Below are positions 22,741 through 33,310 of a stretch of 64,000 bases of DNA, piece after piece. The notes under the pieces are model-generated. The model saw only the letters and a program-made list of their open reading frames with translations. It had not been told where the DNA came from and made no database searches. Position 1 is the stretch's first letter; each line of letters opens with the position of its first letter. The DNA comes from Paroedura picta (Eukaryota; Chordata; Lepidosauria; Squamata; Gekkonidae). The stretch spans positions 17,790,501 to 17,854,500 of the forward strand of contig NC_135384.1 in NCBI RefSeq assembly GCF_049243985.1. Reading direction: 5' to 3'. The position numbers were made by a program, and so were the translations under genes.

Positions 22741-23249
22741 ACAACGGGCGCTAGAGTTTGGCAGTGGGAAGAGGAAGGGGAGGAGTTGTCCTGTCTGTAA
22801 GGGCATGGGGTTGAATGTGTGTGTTGTGTGGGAGGTTGTGGTGGCATGGTGGCAAATGAGGGTATGGGTGTGGAGATATGGGTGTGAAGAACCTGTGGTT
22901 TGGAATGTTCATTGAGTGTGGGAGAGGACTTACCTTTGGGAATTTTGGTATAGTAGTTACAGATGAGCTTTCCAGAGCCATGTCCTCAGATATATGAAGG
23001 GAAAATCAGACTGGGGACTCTTCTTAGGGGAAGATTACATGGCAACCAATTCCTCCCAGTTCTGTGTCATTTCCCTTCTTGTGTGAATGAGGCCACATTC
23101 ACCGAAATGCCCCTCTGCCCTAATACACATGGAGTAGTCACAGTACACAGGTGTCCACCCTGTTCCTTCTGTCTCCCATATTTTCACTGTTGGTAAAATG
23201 TTATGTGCCACATGCTTCTTTCATGGTTGCTCCTTAGAAGAACAGATTT

Positions 23250-23520
23250 TTGTACCCTATTGCTTACTACCCAAAGGAGTCTCAACGCGGTTTACAAACA
23301 CCTTTTCCATTCATCTCTCCACAATAGTCAGCCTGTGAGGTATGTGGGGTTGTGAGAGATCTGAGAGAACTGGGAATGGGCCGCAGTGACCCAGCAGGCC
23401 ACAGGTGTCTCAAAGCATTTTCCAATTGTCTTCTCTTTCTCTCCCCAAAGCAGACTCCACATGAGGGAGGTGGGGTAGCGAGCCTCACAGGGAAGTTGGC
23501 AACCCTAAGAGGAAGACTCT
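23250..23520 (-). repeat. Sauria SINE fragments
   Basis: AAGGAGTCTCAACGCGGTTTAC and CACAATAGTCAGCCTGTGAGG are the reverse-strand tail and body of a Sauria SINE. A second partial piece with CTTTCTCTCCCCAAAGCAGA follows. Confidence 0.6.
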
Positions 23521-23864
23521 CTGTGCACAGCAGTCTTGACCTTAGTAAGGTTTTTAATACTGTTTTTTTATTTGCCAGGCCAAGGTTATTTGGCAGGCCA
23601 ATATGTGTCTCCAGACATTTACTTGTTCTCTATTTACAGTTTCAGGCTGTAAATATTTATTTAGATCTTCCTGCACTTTCCAGACTCACAGGACTGATGC
23701 TGGTCTGCCTGTCTGCACCCCAGAATACAAACAGTAGCTGATAAGGGCTGGCCATAGCCCATAGCCCAGGAGGGACACACCTGCACCACTCCCTACCAAG
23801 TGCAGGCAAAAATGGCTCATTTGAAGGCTGGACTCTGAGGCATTGTATGATTTTGAAGTCCCAC

Positions 23865-24000
23865 CTCCAAACCTCCAGGAATATTTCCAACACAGGGGTA
23901 GCCAACCTACAGGTGTGACCTGGAGAGCTCCTGGAATTACAGCTCACCTGCAGAGTATAAAGATCAGCTCCCCAGGCAGAAAGGGCTACTTTGGACAGGG
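23865..24000. repeat. MITE family F copy
   Basis: GGGGTAGCCAACCTACAGGT, GAGAGCTCCTGGAATTACAG and AAGATCAGCTCCCCAGGC match the family; the right end is lost. Confidence 0.5.
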
Positions 24001-24629
24001 TTATGGTAGAGAAGAAACATTTAAGGCTTCCCACACAGGTTGTTGTTGAATTAAAAGACTTGAGGCCTACTGCACAGGGTTGTTGTGCAGATGAAACAGG
24101 AGACAAAAGAGCCAGTTTCCTCTGCAGAATAACGCTGTGCAGTGGCCTCAAATCTGCAGAGAGTTGCAAAGAAGAAAGACACATGGCTTGGCTGTGTCTA
24201 ACCCCCGGCCAGAGCAGTATTTTAAGTGAGAAGGGGCTTTTGTGTGGCCTCCCTGTCAGGCAACTGTTTGGCAGAAGGGGAAAGCCCCCCCCCTTCAAAA
24301 GGAAAGCCCCCAGGCTCTCCTGCGTTGCTCTTGCAAAGGCCTCCTTCCCTCAGTCAGGGCCTGTCAGAGGCTCCTTCGCAGCAGGCCTGAAGGGGGGAGG
24401 GGGAGCACTCTGCAGCCTCCTGCCAGCTCTGTCAGGGTTCTGAGGCAATTTACAGGTGGACATGGCAGTTAGGACAGTCTTGGGGTGAAAAGGGCTGGCG
24501 CAGCCTGTCCAGGCCTCTGTTCTCATCCCCCTTGGAAGCCCTACCGACCTCCTCTCCCTGCGGTGGTCAGGAGCAGACTGGCAGCCAGACTGGGCTGGGT
24601 GAATGGAATTTTGGTCTGTCCTGGTGAGG

Positions 24630-24738
24630 GGCCAATAGGAAGGCGCTTTGCGCGGCTCCCCATTGGCTGCTTGGCCCTGGATAGACACTCGGAGGGCCCA
24701 ATCAGGAGCCGCTTCGTGGCTCCTGATTGGGCCCTCTG
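24630..24738. repeat. Two adjacent CCAAT-bearing hairpins
   Basis: The second hairpin, 24692-24738, has 19-bp perfect arms (GAGGGCCCAATCAGGAGCC and its complement) around GCTTCGT. The first, 24630-24672, is imperfect, with GGCCAATAGG opposite CCCATTGGC around GGCGCTTTGCGCGG. No coding sequence. A 26-bp direct duplication containing ATACCGCAGGAGCGGTTAAA follows at about 24799-24848. Confidence 0.7.
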
Positions 24739-24879
24739 AGTTTTTATCTTGGACAGGGCCCACCCTAACTCCTCCCCAGGTGGCCTTACTCTTTTATTTA
24801 ATACCGCAGGAGCGGTTAAAGATTTAATACCGCAGGAGCGGTTAAAGATGATTATTCCTTGGTTATAAGTTCCTCCTTC

Positions 24880-25335
24880 CATTTCCCAAATGAGTCTTTG
24901 TTATTATTCAATTCATTTAAAGCTATTTATAGAACCACCCTGGTTTCTTTACGTTCCTCCCAGTTTTCCTTCTCAAGGGAATTGTGCCTTCAATATTTCA
25001 CTTTTGAGAAACTCCCGGTCTTCCTGGACTTCCATCTCCTTAGGTTTTTCTGATCACAGGTGGTTTGCCAAAGGTCTGACCCAACATAACTTTAAGTTTG
25101 TTAAAATTTGCTCTCCTGAAGTCTAGCCTGTATGAGAACAGCTGTTCTCTTCCCCAAGTCCAAAATCACACGGTCACTGCCACCAAGAGCACCCACAACT
25201 TTTACCTCATCAACCAGTTCTTCCCTATTGGTAAGAATAAAGTCTAAAACAGCAGACCTCCTGGTTGCTCCTTCCACTTTTTGGGGAATTAAGTTGTCAG
25301 CAAGACAAGAATTCCAAAGCCCACGTCACAGAAAC
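24880..25335 (-). mobile_element. CR1 LINE endonuclease segment, minus strand
   Basis: The reverse strand encodes the CR1 endonuclease block around TNREELVDEVKVVGALGGSD-like sequence, the same block seen at 62.97 kb in plus orientation ([20 protein letters not shown]). Both ends are truncated. Confidence 0.75.
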
Positions 25336-25784
25336 ATTAACACAAAGAGCACTGACCTCTTGGTTGCTGTTTCACTTACATTTTTTCTGGCCAAAGGTGG
25401 TTTGCACTGAGAGCCCAGTGACTATATCCTGGAGAGAAAAAAGTGGGAGACGAAGGGAGAGAAGAGCACAAGAGACAGAACACAGATCCAGACAGACAAA
25501 GGTAAAAACAGACGTGTTTAAAAATAAGGAAAACATGGTTCCATGTTAAAAGTAGCTTAGTCTAGAAATGTTGGAGATCCTTAATGGGGAAACGGCACTT
25601 TGGGATTGTTTGCTATGATTTCCCAACTGAAGGAGGGCTCTTCACAAGTTTCTGTCTGGGCAGCATGTATGTTTGGGGGGGGGGGTGGACTCATGCGCCT
25701 TCTGCAGAACAGGTGCAGGTGCATAGGATTTGTCTGGACAATTGGACATCTTGGTGTATGTCTTCCCAATTTTGTGTGCAGAAA
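25336..25784. other. Intergenic stretch, nothing recognised
   Basis: A purine-rich patch (25430-25500) and a G-run at 25672-25683; no gene or repeat family identified. Confidence 0.4.
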
Positions 25785-26080
25785 CGGACCAGAACCAATG
25801 GGATGAAATTAATTCAAAAGAAATTCTCTCTAAACATCCAGAAGTTTTTGACAGAGTGGTTTCTCAGTGGAACAGGCTTCCTCAGGAGGTGGTGGGAGAA
25901 CTTTGGAAATTTTTAAACAGAGGCTAGATAGCCATCTGACAGAGAGGCTGATTCTGTGAAGTCAACGGGGTGGCAGGTTACAATGATAGGTTTGTGAGAG
26001 TCCTGCATCATGCAGGGGATTGGACTAGATGACCCAGGAGATCCCTTCCAACTCTATGATTCTATGGTTCTGTGATTCTA
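25785..26080 (+). mobile_element. CR1 LINE 3' end
   Basis: From GACCAGAACCAATGGGATGA through the 3' UTR to GGATTGGACTAGATGACCCA and the TCTATGATTCTATGG tail. Confidence 0.9.
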
Positions 26081-26084
26081 AGAA

Positions 26085-27030
26085 TGGGTGCGCAGGGGAT
26101 CATGGGACCTACATGGACCAGATTGGAGGCAGGTGAACGTTGTCCCCATCTTCAAGAAAGGGAAAAAGGAGGTAGCTACCGACCTGTTAGTTTGATGTCT
26201 ATAGCAGGCAAAATTTTAGAATAAGTCATCAAACAGTCGGTCCTTGAGCATCTAGAGCAGATGGTTGAGATTACTAATAGTCAGCATGGCTTTCTCAAGA
26301 ATAAGTCATGTCAGACTAATCTTATCTCTCTTTTGTGAGAAAGTTACTACCTTGCTGGATTAGGGGAATGAATGGATATAGTTTATCTCAATTTCAGCAA
26401 AGCTTTTGATAAGGTTCCACATGATATTGGAAAAACATTTTCACAGTCAAGAGTAGTTCAGCAGTGGAATAGGCTGCCTAGGGAGGTGGTGAACTCCCCC
26501 TCACTGGCAGTCTTCAGGCAAAGGTTGGATACACACTTTTCTTGGATGCTTTAGGATGCTTAGGGCTGATCCTGCGTTGAGCAGGGGGTTGGACTAGATG
26601 GCCTGTATGGCCCCTTCCAACTCTATGATTCTATGATATTCTTGTTTACAAATTTGTAAAATGTGGTATGGATCCTATTACTGTTAGGTGGATTGAGAAC
26701 TGGTTGACAGATTGTACCCAAAAGGTGCCTGTAAATGGTTCATCATCATCTTGGAGAGGAGTGTCGAATGGAGTGCCTCAGGGATCTGTCCTGGGCTCTG
26801 TGATGTTAACCATATTCATAAACCATTTGGAAGAAGGAACAAAGTGCTTATTAAATTTGCAGATGATACTAAACTGGGAGGAGTAGCAAATGCAGCAGAA
26901 GACAGGCTGGAAAACTGGGCTAAAATGAATAAAATGAATTTCAGTAGTGAAAAATGCAGTTCTTCATTTAGGTAGGAAAATCAAATACATTATTATAGGG
27001 TGGGGGAGACCTGTCTAAAGGGCAAGCTTA
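26085..27030 (+). mobile_element. CR1 LINE polymerase region, interrupted by a younger CR1
   Basis: Covers the WRQVNVVPIFKKGK region, the SQHGFLKNKSCQTN block and the IVYLNFSKAFDKVPHD block before 26430, then continues after an insertion with [20 protein letters not shown] and [20 protein letters not shown]. It ends near LHLGRK-like sequence at about 27.0 kb, just upstream of the second neurotrophin gene. Confidence 0.9.
26435..26629 (+). mobile_element. Short CR1 3' end nested in an older CR1
   Basis: About 195 bp from GGAAAAACATTTTCACAGTC to TCCAACTCTATGATTCT. The host CR1 sequence is interrupted exactly here, with ATGATATT on both sides as a target-site duplication. Confidence 0.85.
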
Positions 27031-27312
27031 CAAGAATAACTTTTATTTCCACTGAGATCTCACCCCCAAATCTGAAATGAGGCATGATGAACGAGATCCA
27101 TGCATTTCAGAGCGACAGAAAATGCTCTCGGAAAATGAGTCCTGCCTCCACCCTCAGGCATCTGGTCTGTGGAAGCATACTATGTCAAAGTAGGGCAGGG
27201 ACCAAGGGAACAGGGGAGCAGGTAACATGTGAACAGAGCCTTGACCCACACAGGTCTGATGGTTTGCATTTTCCAGGTCTCATTCTTTTCTCTTACTACC
27301 ACAGAGGCAGTG

Positions 27313-27834
27313 ATGCCGCTTCTGCTCCAGGCTGTGGCTGCCCTGCTGCTCTGCGTCATTCACGCTGTCCCCCTTGGCCAGGAGAATGCTTTCCTCAATG
27401 CCACCAAGGCCATGGAGACGGTCCTCTTCTCCCCACGGGTCGTACTTTCCCCGCAAGAGCTCTGGGCCTCCCCCCTGGCCGATGACCCCTCTCTCCATGA
27501 TGAGTGGTCAGTGTGCAAGAGCGTCAGTACATGGGTAGCAGACAAACGGACGGCAGTGGACATTGCTGGCCGAAATGTGACGGTGCTGCCCACGATCCAA
27601 ACTCCTACAGGCCTGCTCCAGCAGTATTTCTACGAGACCAAGTGTATTCCCGCGGCGGGCACCAGGGGAGGTTGCTTGGGGGTGGACCCACAGCATTGGA
27701 TCTCTAGGTGCCAGACTAAGCAGTCGTTGGTCAGGGCCCTCACTCAGGATGCTGAAGAGCGTGTGGGCTGGCGCTGGATCCACCTCGACACGTCTTGTAC
27801 CTGCACCCTGCTCAGCCGCACGGGCCAGACATAG
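27313..27834 (+). CDS. Second neurotrophin-4-type gene, no prodomain cleavage site
   Basis: An intact reading frame of 173 aa, same strand and 13 kb downstream of NTF4. The start follows an acceptor-like TTACTACCACAG by 8 bp and opens a signal peptide ([18 protein letters not shown]). N29 is the only N-glycosylation site before the knot. The [14 protein letters not shown] block matches the NTF4 prodomain, but what follows is about 25-30 residues shorter, going through [15 protein letters not shown] with no dibasic or furin motif. From SVCKSV on, all six cysteines and [35 protein letters not shown] and [20 protein letters not shown] are kept. My gap-free hand alignment gives 73 of 109 identities to NTF4. 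The frame is open and the knot conserved, so it reads as a functional tandem paralogue, not a pseudogene. How it is processed is unknown. No official symbol is recognised. Confidence 0.92.
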   Translation: MPLLLQAVAALLLCVIHAVPLGQENAFLNATKAMETVLFSPRVVLSPQELWASPLADDPSLHDEWSVCKSVSTWVADKRTAVDIAGRNVTVLPTIQTPTGLLQQYFYETKCIPAAGTRGGCLGVDPQHWISRCQTKQSLVRALTQDAEERVGWRWIHLDTSCTCTLLSRTGQT

Positions 27835-27936
27835 AGAGGACGCGAAGGGGCGCAGTGGTCTGCCCACCCCCCTGCCACCCCTCCCCGTCCGATGGACAGT
27901 GGCTTCTCCTGTCACGGTTCCAACAGACAATCCAGA

Positions 27937-27942
27937 AATAAA
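27937..27942 (+). terminator. Poly(A) signal of the second NTF4-type gene
   Basis: AATAAA about 100 bp after the stop, followed by CTTACACCCCCACTCTC. A short 3' UTR fits a compact neurotrophin transcript. Confidence 0.65.
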
Positions 27943-28439
27943 GCTTACACCCCCACTCTCCCACCATTTCTGCTTCTGCAAAAAACCCAAATCTCTCATA
28001 CAGCACAATTTGTTCCAGTCATCAACAATCCAGGACTGACTTCCTGGAAGGAGAGCCCTGTATTGTATGGAAGCTTGCACAGGCTCAGGGCATAGTTAGG
28101 GCATTGCATGGTCAGCAACGGGAATGATGGAGTCTTGTTTCTGTGTATCTCTGTGATTGCTATGAGGGCTCTCTGGCTAGAGACCAAGGGGAAGGCGTTG
28201 CTTTCTTTGTGTTCTGTTGCTCTGGCACTCAGAGCCAAAGGGGGGGGGGGCAGGAAGGAACGACGGGTGATAATCACAACTGTCACTGTTATTTTGTAAT
28301 TGGATTCCACCTTTCCCTGGCAGCTCAGGCAGATCACATCAGTACAATACCAGTGTACACATAAACATACAACATAAAGTAAGACATTTAAATCAAAATC
28401 ATGAATGTAAATTCAAGGTTTAAAATTGTTTCCAGGCAG

Positions 28440-28860
28440 GGAGGGCAGCATCATCTTCTTATTTCCTGGCCTCTGGGGTCAGAAGAGGGCGAGCAGAATC
28501 AAGAGGGGACTGGAGCCTCTTCCTGCGAGGAAAGGCTGAAGAGTCTGAGATGTCTCAGTTGAGCAAAGAGATGACTAAAAAGGAACTTGATGGTGGTTTA
28601 TGAAATCATGCATGGGGTGCAGAAAGCTGACAAAAATGGATTTTTTCTTCCTCCCTCAAAACATGACAATTTGAGGGCATCCAATGAAGCTGACAGGCAG
28701 TAGGTCTGTTCGGGACAGAGAAAAGGAAACCTTCCTTCCTTCCTTCCTCCTGAAATTTGTATACCGCCCTCAGAGACTGATGCCAGAGGATGTAGGGATG
28801 GCCACAGACAGCTTTCAAAGGGGATTAGAGAGATTAATGGAGGAGAGGGCCATCAGCAGC
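28440..28860 (+). repeat. CR1/L3-like LINE 3' UTR
   Basis: CAATTTGAGGGCATCCAATGAAG, TGACAGGCAGTAGGTCTGTT and AGGATGTAGGGATGGCCACA follow the order of a widespread amniote CR1/L3-type 3' end. A TTCC microsatellite lies at 28733-28748. A related copy is at 36.88 kb. Confidence 0.65.
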
Positions 28861-29019
28861 TACTAGTCTTGGTGAGTGAGGGAAGCTCCACATTGAGAGG
28901 CACTAAACCTGTGAATCCCAGAGCCAGGAGGCAATGCCAGAGCGATGTCTCAGCCTCTCTGCCTGTTGCTGGCCATCCAGAGGAAGTGGCTGGCCTCTGC
29001 ATGGGACAGGTTGTGGGGC

Positions 29020-29297
29020 TAGAAGAAGAGTTGGTTCTTATATGCCGCTTTTCCCTACACAAAGGAGGCTCAAAGCGGCTTACAGTCGCCTTCCCTTTCC
29101 TCTCCCCACAACAGTCACCCTGTGGGGTGGGTGAGGCTGAGAGAGCCCTGATATTCCTGCTCGGTCAGAACAGCTTTATCAGTGCTGTGGGGAGCCCAAG
29201 GTCACCCAGCTGGCTGCATGTGGGGGAGCGAAGAATTGAACCCAGCTCGCCAGATTAGAAGTCTGCACTCCCAACCACTACACCAAACTGGCTGACT
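29020..29297 (-). repeat. Sauria SINE, minus strand
   Basis: Reverse-strand copy from AGAAGAAGAGTTGGTTCTTA (tail) to AACCACTACACCAAACTGGC (tRNA-like head). Well preserved. Confidence 0.95.
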
Positions 29298-29444
29298 AGA
29301 TGGACTACTTGTTGAATCCAGCAGGATCTTCTTCTGTTCTTATCCCACCTGTCATCCTGTTGCTGATTGGAGACGAGCCAGTAGGGCAGTTTGGCAAAGC
29401 AGCAGTAAAGAATCCTGCACCAATGCACTTAGGATGGCGGCAGC

Positions 29445-30040
29445 ATGTAGTGGTTCAAGCCTCAGACAAGGATCTGGGAAGACCCAGATTTCAATCCTGC
29501 TCTGCCATGGGAGTTTTCTGAGTGACCACAGACCAATTGCACACTTTCAGTCTGGCCTACCTCCCAGGAGTATTGTGAGAATCAAATGGAGGAGAGGAGA
29601 ATGCTCTAAGCCAGTGGTCCCCAACCCCCGGTCCAGGGACCGGTCCCGGTCCGTGGATCAGTTGGTACTGGGCCGCGGGCTCCTCCTTGTCTTCCTCCCC
29701 AGTTGCTGCCTTGGGGGCTGCCCTGCCGCTGGCTCACTTTTGGTGCTCTCCAGCGGCCACCATGGCTGGGGCTCCCCCTCGGCATGGCACGGTGCAGCTG
29801 CTTTTGGCAGCACCTCCTAGCAGGCGGCAGGAAGTCAGGGGCACCAGTGGGAAAGCAAGTGGAGAAGGGGCTAAGGCGGCAACGATGTCCCTCGGCAAAA
29901 GACTCTCCCCCCCCCCCCCCGGCATCAGTAAAATTGTCAAGCGTTGACTGGCCCCCGGTGATAAAAAGGTTGGGGATCACTGCTCTAAGCTACTCTGGAT
30001 CCCTATTGGTGACAAAGGCAGGATATAAATTAAGTAAGTT
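29445..30040 (+). repeat. Second-family SINE, interrupted by a MITE
   Basis: Left part GTGGTTCAAGCCTCAGACAA to GAGAGGAGAATGCTCTAAG and right part CTACTCTGGATCCCTATTGG to ATATAAATTAAGTAAG join across the MITE. It is a relative of the copies at 54.56 and 57.69 kb. Confidence 0.65.
29612..29982. mobile_element. hAT-type MITE, family A, copy 2
   Basis: 371 bp from CAGTGGTCCCCAACC to GGTTGGGGATCACTG with a perfect 8-bp duplication, CTCTAAGC, at 29604-29611 and 29983-29990. It lies in reverse orientation relative to the copies at 10.7 and 40.6 kb. Confidence 0.95.
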
Positions 30041-31087
30041 AGGATACATGTCCTTAACCGTGGTGCCCATATATGTGAAATCCCCCAGTTGGTGGAGCAT
30101 GTCCGGCCTACTGATTGGGCCAGCCCCTACACGGACCACTCTCCCTAGGCGGCCGCTCACCTCTCCGGCTGCCTGGCCGCAGACAAGCCTGGCTGCCATG
30201 GTGTGGCATTCCACCTGGGTGGCAGCACCCCCGCTGAGGAGGCAGCTGCAGGGCACACGAGGTGGCCGCAGAGCCGGTGGCGGAGGGCGGCCAGTGGCAG
30301 CATGGAGGAAGTACACAAGGCCATGCAGACCACGCGGCCGAGAGCAAGAGCCCTGCGAGGAGCACCCAGCTGTGCCATGGGGGATGTGGCAGCATGGCAG
30401 GCGCCTCCCTAAAGGTAATCAGGCAGGTGGCACCAGCCAGTCTGGGGCCCGCCAGCCCCACGGCCAACCCACGCTCCCCCCGCCTTGGGCGGGGGAGGTG
30501 GGCAGGGGTCACCAGCCCTCTCTGCCCCTTGCCATCGCTGCCTACCCCCAGCTGCCGCCCTGCTAGTGCCCGCTGCTTTTCAGCCTGCAACAAGCTTTCT
30601 ACTAGCAAATATATAAATTTTGATTCCCGAAAAGGACTAAGGATGGGTGAGTGCCAGGTTATCCAAATGCATGCAACTTGATTTTCAGTGCCCCGAATTA
30701 TGTCTTTTAGTGATTATGGAAAACAAGAGGCTTGGACACTGGAACTGGACTGCAAGTTGCGCCTCCCATCAGGGCAGTCTGCTGCCCCAAACTCAACAAA
30801 CTAACCTTGGAAAATGATTAGAGGCTAATGGAAATGACTTCCAGCCACAGGGCACCTTAGACTTTGTTGCTAGGCGGTGTCTGCTTTGCAGGACTGTAAT
30901 TGGCTATGATCAACTCACCTCTCTAGGCAGGAAAACTGATGATCTGAGAGCTTTGGTTGGCATGTTTGATAAACCTTTGGCAGCTCATTTTGCTGCTCCT
31001 GACCCACACCTGAGCCTCAAGGTGTGAGAAAGTCTCCTCTAATCCAGCATGCCGTTGTGGATAGATCAAGAGCCTCCTTGTCTCATG
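30041..31087. other. GC-rich then AT-richer intergenic stretch
   Basis: 30.1-30.6 kb is GC-rich with long chance ORFs on both strands; none shows a domain. Probably an unclassified GC-rich repeat. The rest holds nothing recognised. Confidence 0.4.
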
Positions 31088-31157
31088 CAGGGGTAGTCAA
31101 ACTGCGGCCCTCCAGATGTCCATGGACATCTGGAGGGCTGCAGTTTGACTACCCATG
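31088..31157. mobile_element. Family D hAT MITE, 70-bp short form
   Basis: CAGGGGTAGTCAAACTGCGG to GCAGTTTGACTACCCATG with the centre reduced to CATGGACATC. No clear 8-bp duplication. Confidence 0.85.
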
Positions 31158-31159
31158 CT

Positions 31160-31850
31160 GTAAGGTATGTGTCAGCCGTTCTGCAAATTGCTGGGACAGC
31201 TGCAATTTCCGAATGAAGCCCAAGGGCAGGCCAGTGTAGAGCGAATTACATAACTCCATTCTGGAGGTGATCGTCGCATGGATCACTGTGGCCAGGTGTT
31301 CAGGGGACACGTAGGGTGCTAGTAGCTGAGCTTGGCGAAGATGGAAAAATGCCTGGCTGGCTACCTTCTTGACCTGTGCCTCAAGACTTAATGAGGCATC
31401 AATGGTCACCCCCAAATTCCTGGCTTGGGATGCGATCTTAAGTTGTGTCCCTGCCAGGGGGGGTAGACGCACTTCCTCCACTTCACACCTACATCCCAGC
31501 CGCAGGACCTCCGTCTTGGAGGGGTTGAGTTTCAGGCGACTCTGCTTGAGCCATTCAGCCACGGCTTCCAAACATCTGGAAAATGGATCCGGGGAGGGGG
31601 GGATGGGACTCTGGGTGGCCATCCATGAGGAGATAGAGCTGGGTGTCATCAGCATAGAATCATAGAGTTGGAAGGGGCCATACAGGCCATCTAGTCCAAC
31701 CCCCTGCTCAACGCAGGATCAGTCCAAAGCATCCTAAAGCATCCAAGAAAAGTGTGTATCCAAGCAGCATACTGATGACATCCCAGCCCAAAACTCCTTA
31801 TGGGCCTGAGGGTGCATAAAGATGTTAAATAGCCTTCATGGTACATACAA
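31160..31850 (-). mobile_element. L2-like LINE, minus strand, interrupted by CR1
   Basis: The reverse strand encodes the C-terminal part of the polymerase: LKQSRLKLNPSKTEVLRLG, ARNLGVTIDASLSLEAQVKK, QAFFHLRQAQLLAPYVSPEH. The sequence resumes after the CR1 insert with ACTGATGACATCCCAGCCC to about 31.85 kb. Confidence 0.85.
31656..31764 (-). mobile_element. Short CR1 3' end nested in the L2-like LINE
   Basis: 109 bp from AGAATCATAGAGTTGGAAGG to AAAAGTGTGTATCCAAG. Flanked by CAGCAT at 31650-31655 and 31765-31770. Confidence 0.85.
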
Positions 31851-32289
31851 GAATCAATCTAGGGGATTTTATTCCTTTTTACACATACTTGTGTGATAGA
31901 CTACATTTTGATCTCTCCATATTTATCTGACAGGACTATCCAGTTTAACATACCTAATGGACCTGAGAGTGATCATTTACCTATATCTATAACCTTTGCC
32001 CCTCTGTGTAGTTTCAGCCCACCTTTACCTCACAGCAACTGAATCCAGCTTGGCCACACGCAGGTGCAAACGGAATGCCCAACTTTATTGCTACAGCAAG
32101 CAGCGCTTAAATCTGACTTACTTATTTTAATAGAACATTAAAATCAGATCTACTCCTGAGGAAGGGAAAGTGTAATTTCGGGACGCGAAGGACACGCCCC
32201 CCTTTTTTAATTTAAAGGATTGCTTATAGTACCCATTCTTTAAACGTACACCCTCTTCTTATAGGGAGGGGGGGAATAAAAAGGCACCG
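31851..32289. other. Intergenic stretch, nothing recognised
   Basis: AT-rich spacer before the CpG island. Confidence 0.4.
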
Positions 32290-33310
32290 GAGGTGTCTGG
32301 AAGGAGGCGCTGCAATCTCTCCGATGCTTGGGGGGAGGCGCGGGCGTGGGCGCGGCGCTGGCTGCTGTGGGCACCCAAGTGCTGCTAGAAGCACCGCAGA
32401 ACGTTTCCAGCCGCCCTGGCCATCGGCCTCCACCCCCGAGAGAAGGAAGATCACGGCGGCCGTCTGTCTAGAGCCGTCCAGCAAAGGCCTCCCTCTCGGC
32501 CTCTCCCTCCCGGGTCATTCGCTCCCAGCAGCCGGATAGAACGCGCGCCTCCTCGGCGTTCCGTCTCCCTAGCAACGTTTGTTGCGCGCGTTCTCCGCGT
32601 CCTGCCCCTCGCCCGCGGCAACGAGCCTCGCCTGAGCCGCCGCGGCCCCGCGCAACATGTCCCCAATGCAGAGCGGGCCAGCATGGCGGGCACGTTCGCC
32701 GCCTACCCCTTCGCCTGGCAGGCGGACTCCGGGCTGCTGGCGCCCAGCCGGGGCCGCAGGCAAGACTGGAGGCTGAGCAGCAGCGGAGTGGGCCTGGACT
32801 ATGGCGCCCCGTTGCCCTTCCCGCCCCCTTTCGCGAGGGTGAGCACGACACTCATCGCCCTGGCGGGGCTGGCTGGCTGCAGGCCGGAGCAGAGGGGCCG
32901 CGCTCGGTCGGAGGCTGAGGGCTGGGAGACGCCTGGCGCCCTGGGGAGGGCCGCGGCCGCTGGGGGCCCCGGGCTCAGCTGGGCGCCTTGCTGCCCTCTG
33001 CTTCTCATTGCTCCCCCTTGTCCTCCGCAGTCGACGGTCCTCGAGCCGCTGCCGCCGGCCTCGGAGAAAGCATGGCGCGACGAGGTCGTCCCACGGCTGC
33101 GGACCACCACGCAACTTGCGCACGGCCCAAAGACCCACGGGGGCCCTCTGGCGCAGCCGCGCCATCCCGTGGCCGCCCTGCACTGGACCGTCCACTACAA
33201 TAAAGACCTGAGAGAGAAGGTAGCGGCGGGGGGCGGCGGCGGGACCTGGAGGCCTGGGGCGACGCGAGGGCGGAAAGGATGGCAGCTCTTAAGGAGTGCC
33301 GGGGCGGGAG
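32290..33310. promoter_or_regulatory. CpG island over the promoter and first exons of the 331-codon gene
   Basis: About 1 kb very rich in C+G with many CpG dinucleotides, in contrast with the flanks. It spans the 5' end, exons 1 and 2, and part of intron 2 of the following gene. No TATA box was seen. Confidence 0.75.
32563..32576 (+). promoter_or_regulatory. RFX-type X-box
   Basis: GTCTCCCTAGCAAC fits the X-box pattern GTNNCC-N3-RNAAC bound by RFX factors, 107 bp before the start codon. X-boxes are typical of ciliary genes, which agrees with the likely nature of the downstream protein. It is one motif in GC-rich DNA, so chance is not excluded. Confidence 0.6.

Noticed and set aside
29703-30566. 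A 287-codon plus-strand ORF
   Set aside because: It starts inside a hAT MITE and runs through GC-rich DNA with few stops; no domain and antisense ORFs of similar length exist.
30100-30600. A second CpG-island promoter
   Set aside because: GC-rich, but no exon, splice donor or start context follows it, and it adjoins MITE and SINE sequence.
32468-33195. Long minus-strand ORFs in the CpG island
   Set aside because: Stop codons are rare in such GC-rich DNA. The plus-strand exons have splice sites and continuous frame; these have no recognisable domain.
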